Assembly (NCBI RefSeq): GCF_004352835.1
Contig: NZ_SJSB01000006.1
Coordinates: 124,001 to 188,000, forward strand
Direction: 5' to 3'
Origin: Marinomonas flavescens
Lineage (GTDB): Bacteria; Pseudomonadota; Gammaproteobacteria; Pseudomonadales; Marinomonadaceae
DNA: 64,000 nt
In this document: positions 13,892 to 22,022 of the stretch, in pieces
How positions within the stretch are numbered: position 1 is the stretch's first letter
How the letters are laid out: each line of letters begins with the position of its first letter
Notes under the pieces: model-generated
Databases searched by the model: none
What the model saw: the letters and a program-made list of their open reading frames with translations, nothing else
What the model was told of the DNA's origin: nothing
Made by a program: the position numbers and the translations under genes

Positions 13892-14976
13892 TAATCCACC
13901 AAATATTTTTTAGCTAATAACATTCTTAATTCAACAATAGCTTCATCGGCTGTCGCTCCTCGAACCCCTTTAATAAAGTCTTCATCTAGTTTCAATTCAG
14001 CATATCTTTCTTGTAAATTAGATGAAAAACCATTTATAGCTAAAGTTGTAAATATTGAGTCATATGCAGCTACATTTAAACCTGACCAAATATGGAATGG
14101 TTTTTCACCAAGGTGTTCAATTACTTTATCGCAAGTACTTGTAAATAATAGCTCTAGCTCAATAGATGTTTCCTCAGAAACATCTTGCATTTTGCACATG
14201 AAATTAGACATAAAGTCTTTAATAGGTCTTGCGTAGTTTTCTCCATCTTCATAGAAAGCAAAAAATCTAAGAATTAGTTCAACATCTTTTTGCCTTCTGT
14301 GAGGAACCTCATTCCCAAAGATTTTCCTCCAATTTCTGTAGCTATTTAATTTACACAACAAGTCATTAAAAGCACCATGATAAACACAATTTCTAATTTC
14401 TTGCCCAACAAGTTGTGTCCCGCCAGTATTTAACCTTTCAAAGATATGGTAAACACTTGTATTACCATTAGGAGTAATTTGCTTAATAACAAATGCTCTT
14501 AGTACACTATCGTTTAATTTATTAAACGCTGGTGTATTGGTTTCCTCTAAATCTTGGTAAGTCTTATTAAAGTATGGGCTATCTTCATTCAAACCAGTCA
14601 GTTTGAACACTTTTCTTCTTCCATTTGTATCTGGTTCCCCAAAATAACCATCAAGAAAATAAACAACAGTCATTAAACGTTGCTGACCATCAATTACAAG
14701 CTGTTCATTTTTAGCATCGTCGGTGAATAAGAATATTGCTGGAACAGGTAAACCCAGTAAAAAAGATTCAATAAGGCGACTTGCTTGTTTAATATTCCAA
14801 ACAAAATTTCTTTGAAAACCAGGGACGGTCATACTCCCTTTTTTGAACTTAGAAACTAATCCTTCTAATGTGAAATCAGCTGGGTAAGTTATAACCTCAT
14901 ATGATGCAGGAGGCGTCTCAAGGTCTGCATCTTCACTTTGAAGCACCTCAAGTCCTTCGTTGTATTCAATATCCAT
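13891..14976 (-). CDS. DUF262 (GmrS-like, ParB-fold) protein
   Basis: A 361-residue DUF262 protein. Residues 35-110 hold GLVSKFKKGSMTVPGFQRNFVW and the signature VIDGQQRL, with DGQQR at 96-100. This is the ParB/Srx-like catalytic site that binds and hydrolyses NTP in GmrSD and related systems. The rest is helical (FERLNTGGTQLVGQEIRN is conserved in the family). It lacks the C-terminal DUF1524 HNH nuclease; instead the next gene is a HEPN RNase. It is likely the sensor or regulator of a two-gene defence module. AAGGA lies 5 nt before the ATG. Confidence 0.87.
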   Translation of the reverse strand: MDIEYNEGLEVLQSEDADLETPPASYEVITYPADFTLEGLVSKFKKGSMTVPGFQRNFVWNIKQASRLIESFLLGLPVPAIFLFTDDAKNEQLVIDGQQRLMTVVYFLDGYFGEPDTNGRRKVFKLTGLNEDSPYFNKTYQDLEETNTPAFNKLNDSVLRAFVIKQITPNGNTSVYHIFERLNTGGTQLVGQEIRNCVYHGAFNDLLCKLNSYRNWRKIFGNEVPHRRQKDVELILRFFAFYEDGENYARPIKDFMSNFMCKMQDVSEETSIELELLFTSTCDKVIEHLGEKPFHIWSGLNVAAYDSIFTTLAINGFSSNLQERYAELKLDEDFIKGVRGATADEAIVELRMLLAKKYLVD

Positions 14977-15021
14977 ATATATCCTTTTTTGTGATGTAAA
15001 TACTAAAGTTTACGATAGCGA

Positions 15022-15121
15022 GTTAACACCCCATTAAGGGGAAATTAATAAATTGACTAAAATTTTGAGCGAAGCGAAAATAGCCAACTGTTAATTTTCC
15101 TGCTTAAACGGCTTGTTATAT
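15022..15121 (-). other. attC-like site after the WYL-like gene
   Basis: On the minus strand: R'' TATAACAAGCCG, L'' TTTAAGCAGG, then the stem AAAATTAACAGTTGGCTA against TAGTCAATTTATTAATTT with a cgcttcgctc apex, then CCCCTTAATGGGG and GTGTTAAC. It is well formed and directly upstream of the DUF262 gene. Confidence 0.8.
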
Positions 15122-15123
15122 TT

Positions 15124-15375
15124 TTAAACCTCTACGTTCCAGCGAGGTATAAATGTATTATTTGTTTCTTCAGCTGAAATTAGGTTTGATACTAATAAGT
15201 TTCTCGTGCCGCCTTTACGAATATCGTAACAGAAAAATTTCTCTGTGCCTGCGGTGATTCGGTAACTATATGGTTCAGCTTCTCTCGTTTCAACGGAACC
15301 ATCCTTTTCTCGAGCCGTAAGGATAATTGTATGGTGGTTTTTACCTGCGGAATGAATTATATCTTTAATGCTCAT
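15124..15375 (-). CDS. Small WYL-like protein
   Basis: 83 residues from ATG 15375 (GGAG 7 nt upstream). ILTAREKDGSVETREAEPYSYR...FFCYDIRKGGTRNLLVSNLISAEETNNTFIPRW follows the layout of a WYL ligand-binding domain: R.iePy.......yd...g..R.f.l.rI......F. It has no DNA-binding domain. WYL proteins regulate many defence and CRISPR loci. This stand-alone domain lies in the cassette just upstream of the DUF262-HEPN pair, so it might sense nucleic acid for it, but they are separate cassettes. Identification is by eye and tentative. Confidence 0.6.
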   Translation of the reverse strand: MSIKDIIHSAGKNHHTIILTAREKDGSVETREAEPYSYRITAGTEKFFCYDIRKGGTRNLLVSNLISAEETNNTFIPRWNVEV

Positions 15376-15472
15376 AGCGCTCTCCAAGTTGTGAAATGCA
15401 TCAATAAAGGTATAGAGATTAACCTTACGGAATACAAGGGAATAGTTGAATAAAACTCATACTACAATAAAA

Positions 15473-15612
15473 ATATAACAGCTTAATAGTTCGCACGCGC
15501 GTTTACACATTTTCAAACTTATTCAAATTTCTCTATAAATCACTGAATTATAATCAGTTTATGAACATATCCACAAAATCAAAAACTGGCTAAACGAGCG
15601 TGCTCTATCACA
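15473..15612 (-). other. Long attC-like site, type A copy 3
   Basis: Third homologue of 8663-8806. The R' side on the minus strand reads AAGCTGTTATATT; the R'' side is altered (GATAGAGCACGCTCGTTTAG). It lies upstream of the WYL-like gene at the expected cassette boundary. Confidence 0.6.
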
Positions 15613-15889
15613 TCTATTTATTAGGGAAGCTCAGCGCGTCACCTCTGAGCTGAAAATTCTTATTCATTGATACTAATAGCCTTTTTATTCATCTACCAGT
15701 ACAACCTCACAAAATAGTGATTATTTTTTAGACAGATTACATAAGTTTCTGATAACTAAAGAAATAATATACAGCCTTACATTATGAACGAAAGCGGTTG
15801 TATGTTGGCTTTTTGGAGCAAGGACTTCAAAAAACTTAAATCACGTGAAGCTTCATAACGTCGCCGATCATTTCGACTTTAACCGATGA

Positions 15890-15943
15890 TTGGCTTTAGA
15901 CAATCTCCAGTTATTGGCTTTAGACAATCTCCAGTTATTGGCT
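15890..15943. repeat. 24-bp tandem repeat
   Basis: Two exact 24-bp units, ttggctttagacaatctcca plus gtta (15890-15937), are followed by the start of a third. A single further unit occurs near 16292-16321. Confidence 0.85.
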
Positions 15944-15987
15944 GCTCTTTTTTAGGTATTCCAACCCACAAGCTCTAGTTCCAGTGC

Positions 15988-16122
15988 ACCCCATCCTAGC
16001 CTTCCCCTTGGAAGAAAAAAGGGGAAGGGACAAGCCATCGTATCTATTCAGTTTCGCGGCGGTAAATCCTTGTAAAAGAAATGCTTCAGGTAAGGTCAAT
16101 CGGTGTTTTCGATGAGGTAGGC
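15988..16122. repeat. 135-bp direct repeat, copy 1
   Basis: Pairs with 16457-16591 at the same length with few changes. It includes a perfect 9-bp hairpin, cttcccctt / aaggggaag, near 16000-16026 and runs into the 57-bp block with inverted arms (16095-16151). Confidence 0.85.
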
Positions 16123-16456
16123 GGCAGTTTCGAAGAGAAACACCGATTGAGCTGGTGATGGTCGAGTGGTGAGGTGAAGGTCAGGTCAAAGCCCTTTTTG
16201 AAGCCGTGTTTCTGGTTACGAGAGGCTCATGGTGCAAAAAGGGGTTCGACCCTTGCTTCATTACATCACCAGTTATTTCGACTTTAACCGATGATTGGCT
16301 TTAGACAATCTCCAGTTATTGGCCTAAAGACCAACCTACAAGAAAATCGCATTCATTGAGTTTTGGACGCTAGCAAAAAGTTACACGTTCAGCAGAGCGT
16401 AATAAAGGTCAGGAAAACAAAGCGTTGAAATGGAATCCGTAAAACCAAAGATACAA

Positions 16457-16591
16457 CCCCATCCTAGCCTTCCCCTTGGAAGAAAAAAGGGGAAGGGACA
16501 AGCCATCGTATTCAGCCAGTTTTGCAGCTGTAAATTCTTGTAAAAGAAATGCTTCAGGTAAGGTCAATCGGTGTTTTCGATGAGGTAGGCG
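16457..16591. repeat. 135-bp direct repeat, copy 2
   Basis: Second copy of 15988-16122, ending inside a modified inverted-arm block (16563-16629) whose loop carries a small internal duplication (gaagagaaa). Confidence 0.85.
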
Positions 16592-16654
16592 CTTGTTTTG
16601 AAGAGAAAGTTTCGAAGAGAAACACCGATTGAACTAGTGGCGGAATCCTTTAAA

Positions 16655-16681
16655 CAAAAAAACCGCTGAGGTCAGCGGTTT
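16655..16681 (-). terminator. Rho-independent terminator of hisC
   Basis: On the minus strand: AAACCGCTGA CC TCAGCGGTTT followed by seven T residues, starting about 25 bp after the hisC stop. Confidence 0.9.
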
Positions 16682-16704
16682 GTCTTTGTTCACAGCTCAA
16701 GTAC

Positions 16705-17772
16705 TTATGAAAGTAGGGCTTTCAATGCATTAGTTAATGCGGTCATTTCGGCGTCTGTGCCTATGGTGATGCGTAGGTAGTTGCCGATGCGTGGTTTGTT
16801 GCTGCCAAAGAAGCGCACTAGGATGCCTTGTTCTTTGAGTGCAAGGTAGATGGCTTCGGCGTTTTTCTCTGGGTGTGTCACGAAGACGAAGTTGGTTGCC
16901 GATGGCAGTACGCTAAAGCCTAGGGCTTTTAGGTCGTTGACAGACTGTTCGCGTGTGGCGATGGTTTTGTCGCAGATTTCTTTTAGGTAGCTTTCGTCTT
17001 CTACCGCGGCGGTTGCGCCTGCTAAGGCGATGCGGTCGATTGGGTAGGAGTTGAAGGAGTTTTTCAAACGCTCTAGCCCTTCGATCAAGTCTGGGTGACC
17101 CAGTGCATAGCCGACGCGAATACCGGCCAAGGCGCGGGATTTTGATAGGGTTTGCACGACGAGTAGGTTCGGGTATTGGTTCACTAGGGTCGCGGCGCTG
17201 TGTGCGCCGAAGTCGACGTAGGCTTCGTCTACTAACACAACCACTTCTGGGTTGGCGTTTAGGATGACTTCGATGTCTGCCAGCGGTAATGCCATGCCCG
17301 TTGGTGCATTCGGGTTAGTGACGACGACGCCAGAAACGTCTAGGTTTTGGTAATCTGCTGGTACGATATTGAAGTCGTCATCCAGTGGGATCAGCTTAGG
17401 TTCGATGCTGTATAAACCCGCGTACACTTTATAGAAGCTGTAGGTAATGTCGGCAAACGCTAATGGCTTGCCACCCGCAAAGTAGCCCATAAATGCCAAG
17501 GCCAGTACTTCGTCTGAACCGTTGCCCACAAACACTTGATCCGCGTTGAGATGATAGCTGGTTGCGAGTGCATTTTTTAGCGTCACGCAATTTGGATCTG
17601 GATAAAGTCGTAAGCGTTCACTTACTTGCTCTTGCATGGCAACTAGCGCTTTTGGTGATGGCGCGTAGGGACTTTCGTTGGTGTTTAGCTTGATGTACTT
17701 TTTGTCTTGCGGTTGTTCGCCTGGCACATAAGGGTCAAGAGAAGCTATTTTATCTGTCCAAAAACGACTCAT
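16705..17772 (-). CDS. hisC: Histidinol-phosphate aminotransferase
   Basis: A 355-residue PLP enzyme that transaminates imidazole acetol-phosphate with glutamate in histidine synthesis. LNTNESPYAPSP (about 28-39) and NPNAPTGMALP are typical of HisC, and TLSKSRALAGIRVGYALG carries the PLP-binding lysine. VDEAYVDF holds the PLP-contacting Asp/Tyr. I chose ATG 17772 because GGAGAG sits just upstream; a start 12 bp further up is possible. It lies outside any his operon, between the cassette array and lysS, and has its own terminator. Confidence 0.93.
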   Translation of the reverse strand: MSRFWTDKIASLDPYVPGEQPQDKKYIKLNTNESPYAPSPKALVAMQEQVSERLRLYPDPNCVTLKNALATSYHLNADQVFVGNGSDEVLALAFMGYFAGGKPLAFADITYSFYKVYAGLYSIEPKLIPLDDDFNIVPADYQNLDVSGVVVTNPNAPTGMALPLADIEVILNANPEVVVLVDEAYVDFGAHSAATLVNQYPNLLVVQTLSKSRALAGIRVGYALGHPDLIEGLERLKNSFNSYPIDRIALAGATAAVEDESYLKEICDKTIATREQSVNDLKALGFSVLPSATNFVFVTHPEKNAEAIYLALKEQGILVRFFGSNKPRIGNYLRITIGTDAEMTALTNALKALLS

Positions 17773-17789
17773 TCTACTCTCCATTTGTT

Positions 17790-17807
17790 AAAGGGGTCAG
17801 ACCCTTT
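17790..17807. repeat. GGGTCAGACCC palindrome
   Basis: aaaggggtcagaccctttac, just upstream of hisC, is a near-perfect palindrome sharing the GGGTCAGA core with the large stem-loop at 13170-13212. Confidence 0.6.
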
Positions 17808-17840
17808 ACGCTGTGGTATTTGCTGCTGGGTATCCATAAA

Positions 17841-17864
17841 ATAAGGCCTCAATTGAGGCCTTAT
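17841..17864 (-). terminator. Rho-independent terminator of lysS
   Basis: Perfect palindrome ataaggcctcaattgaggcc plus ttat, followed on the minus strand by TTTTATGG. It lies about 40 bp after the lysS stop. Confidence 0.8.
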
Positions 17865-17903
17865 AAATACATTACGATTCGTCAGTCACTGTCCGGCCTA
17901 GGA

Positions 17904-19406
17904 TCAGTCCTGAGGCTTCATATGAGGGAACAACAATACGTCACGGATAGATGGCGCATCGGTGAACAACATCACCAAGCGGTCGATACCGATACCTTCA
18001 CCAGCGGTTGGTGGTAGGCCGTATTCTAGGGCGTTGATGTAATCTGCATCGTAATGCATGGCTTCATCATCACCCGCGTCTTTTTCTGCTACTTGGCGCT
18101 TGAAACGTTCAGCTTGGTCTTCAGGGTCGTTAAGCTCCGAGAAGCCATTGGCGATTTCGCGGCCACCAACGAAGAATTCAAAACGGTCAGTAATGAAGTC
18201 GTTGTCGTCGTTACGACGTGCAAGAGGTGACACTTCTGCTGGGTATTCTGTGATGAATGTCGGCTGATCCAATTTGTGCTCAGCCGTTTCTTCAAAGATT
18301 TCAGTCCATAGTTTACCAAGACCCCAAATCGGTTTAACGTCGATTTTAAGTCCTTTCGCTACGGCAGTGGCTTTTTCTAATGTGCTTAGGTCGTCTGCGG
18401 TCAACGTTGGGTTGTAGTGCAGGATAGACTCAAGCATGGTCATGCGAACAAACGGCGCGCCGAAGTCGTATTCAGACCCTTGGTACGTCACTGTCATTGT
18501 GCCCAATACTTTATCTGCTACGTCACGCAACATCGCTTCTGTTAGATCCATTAGATCTTTGTAGTCAGCGTACGCTTGGTAGAATTCGATCATGGTGAAT
18601 TCTGGGTTGTGACGAGTGGAAGTCCCTTCGTTACGGAAGTTACGGTTGATCTCGAATACGCGCTCAAAACCACCCACGACCAAACGCTTCAAGTAAAGCT
18701 CAGGAGCGATGCGCAAGTACATGCTCATGTCCATTGCGTTGTGATGCGTAATGAAAGGACGCGCCGTCGCACCACCAGGAATGGTTTGTAGCATTGGCGT
18801 TTCTACTTCCATGAAACGACGATCTTCTAGGAAGCGACGAATCGTAGAGATGATTTTTGAACGCATTTGGAACGTAGCACGAGATTCATCGTTAACGATC
18901 AAGTCAACATAACGCTGGCGATAGCGCATTTCCATGTCAGACAAACCATGGTGCTTATCTGGCAATGGACGTAATGATTTGGTTAGCAATTGCGCTTCGT
19001 GCATGTCAATGTACAAATCGCCTTTACCAGACTTATGCACTGGGCCTGAGATACCAATGATATCGCCCAAATCCCATGTTTTCTGTTCTGCAAGCAATTC
19101 AGGGCTCAACACTTTACGGTTGATGTAGGCTTGGATCTGACCTGTCATGTCTTGTAACAACATGAAAGCACCACGGTTACGCACGATACGACCGGCGATG
19201 CTAACAACGTGATTCTTTTCTTCTAATGCTGGCTTTTCAATGTCGCCAAATTCTTCTTGTAGGTCGGCGGCGTAAGCGTCGCGACGAAACGCATTAGGGT
19301 AGGCATTGCGCTGCTCACGGATGGCAGACAATTTACTGCGACGTTCCGCTACTAAGCGATTGTCTTCAGATTGTGTGTTTAACTCTGTGCTGTTTTCGTT
19401 AGACAT
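17904..19406 (-). CDS. lysS: Lysine--tRNA ligase, class II
   Basis: A 500-residue class II lysyl-tRNA synthetase that charges tRNA-Lys in the cytosol. An N-terminal OB-fold anticodon-binding domain ([28 protein letters not shown], about 68-95) is followed by the catalytic core: motif 1 FMEVETPML, motif 2 [18 protein letters not shown] and motif 3 [11 protein letters not shown] near the C-terminus. Length is that of E. coli LysS. It follows prfB by 37 bp, the widely conserved prfB-lysS operon, and is closed by the hairpin at 17841-17864. Confidence 0.97.
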   Translation of the reverse strand: MSNENSTELNTQSEDNRLVAERRSKLSAIREQRNAYPNAFRRDAYAADLQEEFGDIEKPALEEKNHVVSIAGRIVRNRGAFMLLQDMTGQIQAYINRKVLSPELLAEQKTWDLGDIIGISGPVHKSGKGDLYIDMHEAQLLTKSLRPLPDKHHGLSDMEMRYRQRYVDLIVNDESRATFQMRSKIISTIRRFLEDRRFMEVETPMLQTIPGGATARPFITHHNAMDMSMYLRIAPELYLKRLVVGGFERVFEINRNFRNEGTSTRHNPEFTMIEFYQAYADYKDLMDLTEAMLRDVADKVLGTMTVTYQGSEYDFGAPFVRMTMLESILHYNPTLTADDLSTLEKATAVAKGLKIDVKPIWGLGKLWTEIFEETAEHKLDQPTFITEYPAEVSPLARRNDDNDFITDRFEFFVGGREIANGFSELNDPEDQAERFKRQVAEKDAGDDEAMHYDADYINALEYGLPPTAGEGIGIDRLVMLFTDAPSIRDVLLFPHMKPQD

Positions 19407-19443
19407 GATTTGCTAGCTACTCTTCAAAATGGGTTCTGGCGCT

Positions 19444-20539
19444 TTACAGGCCTTGTTTTAAGCTTGCGACGATAAATTGATCTAGATTGCCATCCAACAC
19501 CGCGCCTGTGTTTGATGATTCCACACCGGTACGCAAATCTTTAATGCGTGACGCGTCTAGCACGTAGGAGCGAATCTGGCTGCCCCAACCAATGTCAGAC
19601 TTACTGTCTTCTACTGCTTGCGCTGCTTCGTTGCGTTTCATCATTTCAAATTCGTACAATTTGGCACGAAGTTGTTTCATGGCGAAATCACGGTTAGCGT
19701 GCTGCGAGCGCTGATTCTGACACTGTACAACGATGTTCGTTGGAATGTGCGTGATACGAACAGCCGAGTCAGTGGTGTTTACGTGCTGACCACCAGCACC
19801 GGATGAACGGTAGGTGTCAGTACGGATATCCGCCGGATTAATCTCGATGTCTACGTTGTCGTCTACTTCTGGAGAAACGAACACAGAGGCAAATGAGGTA
19901 TGTCGACGATTACCAGAGTCAAATGGCGATTTACGAACCAAGCGATGAACGCCTGTTTCGGTACGTAACCAGCCAAAGGCGTACTCGCCTTCAAAACGAA
20001 TCGTTGCCGATTTGATACCTGCTACATCGCCAGCGGAGACTTCCATCAGCTCAACTTTAAAGCCTTTGTCTTCACCCCAACGCAAATACATGCGCAATAG
20101 GATATTCGCCCAATCCTGAGCTTCGGTACCACCGGAACCAGATTGAATATCAAGGAAGGCGCTACTGGCATCCATCTCCTTGGAAAACATACGGCGAAAT
20201 TCAAGTTTGGCCAGTAGTTCTTCAAGGTCGGACAATTCAAGCCTAACCGCGTCTACGGATTCTTCATCGTCGTCTTCAACAGCAAGGTCCAATAAATCTT
20301 TGGAATCTACTAGGCCGCTTTCCATACTCTCTAACGTATCGACCACGGCTTCTAAAGAAGCGCGTTCTTTACCTAGTTTTTGAGCATAGTCTGGGTCATT
20401 CCAAACATCTGGATCTTCAAGTTCTCGGTTAACTTCTTCTAGGCGCTCTTTCTTTGACTCGTAGTCAAAGATACCCCCGGAGGGTTAAAGCACGTTCAGA
20501 CAGGTCTTTTATCTTAGAAAGTATCGGGTTGATTTCCAT
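19444..20539 (-). CDS. prfB: Peptide chain release factor 2 (programmed +1 frameshift)
   Basis: RF2 recognises UAA and UGA stop codons. Translation starts at ATG 20539 ([24 protein letters not shown]). It meets an in-frame TGA at codon 25 (20465-20467) within CTT TGA C, preceded by the SD-like CGGGGGTAT, and shifts +1 to read [11 protein letters not shown], giving about 364 residues. This is the classical RF2 autoregulation: low RF2 favours the shift. Downstream, [18 protein letters not shown] and [18 protein letters not shown] contain the catalytic GGQ. The tripeptide SPF anticodon is in [14 protein letters not shown]. It is cotranscribed with lysS. Confidence 0.96.
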
Positions 20540-20684
20540 ATTGGCGTCAATTTGCTATAAACAGTGTGGATAAAGTGAATCTAGAATTGTAACGAATTTA
20601 CCCGCAGCATAAAATGCCATTTGCTACCTAATGATGGAAAAACAGACCATTTTTTTGTGGGCCTTGCTATCGACTGGAGTCTAT

Positions 20685-20978
20685 ATGGACAAGCCAAGCG
20701 TTTCAGTGAATATATTGGGACAAACATTTAAGATAAATTGCCCTAAAGGGCATGAAGCAGATTTGAAAGAAGCCGCTGAGTATCTCAACAATCAAATGCG
20801 CGGAATCAAAGCCGGTGGAAAAATCATCGGTTTAGAAAAGATTGCCGTATTAGCTGCATTGAATATTACTCACGATATGCTTTCAGGGCAAAAACACGCC
20901 CGTTCAAACGAGCAACAACTGCGAGAACTGACTTCACAGTTGGATTCGGCTTTAACGCATAAAACAAAAGCTGGTTAA
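20685..20978 (+). CDS. zapA: Cell division protein ZapA
   Basis: A 97-residue FtsZ-associated protein that bundles FtsZ filaments at the Z ring. SVNILGQTFKINCPKGHEADLKEAAEYLNNQMRGIK is the N-terminal globular head, and AVLAALNITHDMLSGQ leads into a C-terminal coiled coil. The start ATG 20685 has GGAG 6 nt upstream; the longer frame from 20631 has no support. It is followed by a terminator, 6S RNA and fau, the order found across gammaproteobacteria. Confidence 0.93.
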   Translation: MDKPSVSVNILGQTFKINCPKGHEADLKEAAEYLNNQMRGIKAGGKIIGLEKIAVLAALNITHDMLSGQKHARSNEQQLRELTSQLDSALTHKTKAG

Positions 20979-21004
20979 AGAGTAATCCACACGGATTATT
21001 CTTT
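20977..21004 (+). terminator. Stem-loop after zapA
   Basis: aaagagtaatcc, acac, ggattattcttt: a 12-bp stem with one G-U pair directly overlapping the zapA stop. A run of T is short, so it may terminate or protect the zapA mRNA 3' end. Confidence 0.6.
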
Positions 21005-21083
21005 AACCTATTTTTTGCATTGCAAGCTAGACAACACGAATATTCTTCATATAGCTCAGAAAACATAAGAGGAGTATGGGTGA

Positions 21084-21112
21084 TTTCTACTAGAAGTTAC
21101 TTTATACTTCTC
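21084..21112 (+). promoter_or_regulatory. Probable 6S RNA promoter
   Basis: TATACT (about 21102-21107) lies 6-7 bp before the 6S RNA start, a good sigma-70 -10 element. A -35 box is less clear. Confidence 0.5.
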
Positions 21113-21291
21113 TTGTTTCCTGGGTTGTTCGAGGCGGCTTAACGCCCTTGAGCCTATGAGTAATACCCCGGAAGGAGACTGTGAGTTTGGTGTGCATGTC
21201 CGTGCGTCGGAAAGCCTAAAAAACTTCAGATCCCTCCACCTTGAACCACTGGGTTCAAGGCCAATAGTCGAAACGGCAACTTGGGAAACTC
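21113..21291 (+). ncRNA. ssrS: 6S RNA
   Basis: 6S RNA mimics an open promoter and sequesters sigma-70 RNA polymerase in stationary phase. It lies between zapA and fau, the conserved location. The ends pair (gtttcctgggttg with caacttgggaaac). Inner landmarks match E. coli 6S: cccttgagcc, ggtgtgcatgtccgtgcg, gaaagcctaaaaaact and caccttgaaccactgggttcaagg. The 5' and 3' ends are estimated from the closing stem to within a few bases. The 3' end nearly reaches the fau start codon. Confidence 0.93.
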
Positions 21292-21295
21292 TTTT

Positions 21296-21886
21296 ATGCC
21301 TTCACCTTCTAATTCTAGAGAAATACTCAGACGCCAACTGCGTCAAGCCAGACGACACTTGTCCAACGAAGCACAAGCACTTGCTGCTGAGCAACTTATT
21401 GCTCAATTCGTTACCAGCCCTTTATCTGACACTCTTTCTCAAGGTACTCGTATTGCACTTTACCTGAGCAACGATGGTGAAATCTCCCCAGATTCCTTAT
21501 GCCAATATTTTTGGCAACACAACATTGACGTTTATTTGCCAGTCATCCATGACAACGCACTAAAATTTGCACGTTATACTTCGACATCCGAATGGACTGA
21601 AAATCGTTTTGGCATTAAAGAACCCATTGATTCAGACCCCATTGATGGATTAGAACTGGACGCGGTATTTTTGCCTTTGGTCGGCTTTGATGTTGAAGGC
21701 GGTCGTTTAGGCATGGGCGGTGGTTTTTATGATCGCACCTTTGAGCATAAACAAGCCCACTCTACTCCTGTTTTAATCGGATTGGCTCATGATTGCCAAG
21801 AAGTGGCTAAACTGCCAGTGGAAAGCTGGGATGTGCCTCTTGATATCATACTGACGCCTTCTTCTTTGATTCAACTTAATCCCTAG
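21296..21886 (+). CDS. fau: 5-formyltetrahydrofolate cyclo-ligase
   Basis: A 196-residue enzyme (YgfA) that converts 5-formyl-THF to 5,10-methenyl-THF using ATP. SREILRRQLRQARRHLS near the N-terminus carries the basic substrate loop. VFLPLVGFDVEGGRLGMGGGFYDRTFE is the conserved nucleotide/phosphate-binding segment. The ATG at 21296 comes 5 bp after the 6S RNA 3' end with no separate SD, so its expression is linked to processing of the 6S transcript, as in E. coli. The family is also tied to persister formation there. Confidence 0.92.
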   Translation: MPSPSNSREILRRQLRQARRHLSNEAQALAAEQLIAQFVTSPLSDTLSQGTRIALYLSNDGEISPDSLCQYFWQHNIDVYLPVIHDNALKFARYTSTSEWTENRFGIKEPIDSDPIDGLELDAVFLPLVGFDVEGGRLGMGGGFYDRTFEHKQAHSTPVLIGLAHDCQEVAKLPVESWDVPLDIILTPSSLIQLNP

Positions 21887-21942
21887 CGCCCAATACTTAG
21901 AACACTTAGCGCCTAGTGGTGACAACGAACAAGATCAAATAC

Positions 21943-21981
21943 AAAAAGACCGATATGAGGCAATCTTATCGGTCTTTTTAT
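21943..21981. terminator. Bidirectional terminator between fau and the TraF-like gene
   Basis: aaaaagaccgata, an 11-nt loop, then tatcggtcttttta: a 12-bp stem with T runs on both strands. It serves the convergent genes on either side. Confidence 0.9.
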
Positions 21982-22022
21982 GCGTCACGTAGCTAGCGTT
22001 GACGTCTCAACCAGCGCATGGA

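Larger units (their letters stand above)
15376..16704. other. Gene-free, repeat-rich head of the array
   Basis: It is 1.3 kb without a supported gene. It holds the third type A attC, a duplicated hydrophobic-free repeat set (13.1-kb repeat, 24-bp tandem, paired 135-bp repeats, 57-bp inverted-arm blocks) and the hisC terminator. No integrase or attI is visible, although this is the side where they would be expected from cassette orientation. Confidence 0.7.

Noticed and set aside
15890-15943. CRISPR or iteron origin
   Set aside because: Only two full 24-bp units without spacers, no replication gene nearby.
15612-16704. Integron integrase or attI
   Set aside because: No ORF with tyrosine recombinase motifs in any frame and no recognisable attI; hence CALIN rather than integron.
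19444-20346. prfB starting at the internal ATG 20346
   Set aside because: The shift site and upstream 24 codons are intact, giving the normal RF2 length.
20631-20684. Upstream extension of ZapA
   Set aside because: Family members start at MDKPSVSVNI-like sequence, and GGAG supports ATG 20685.
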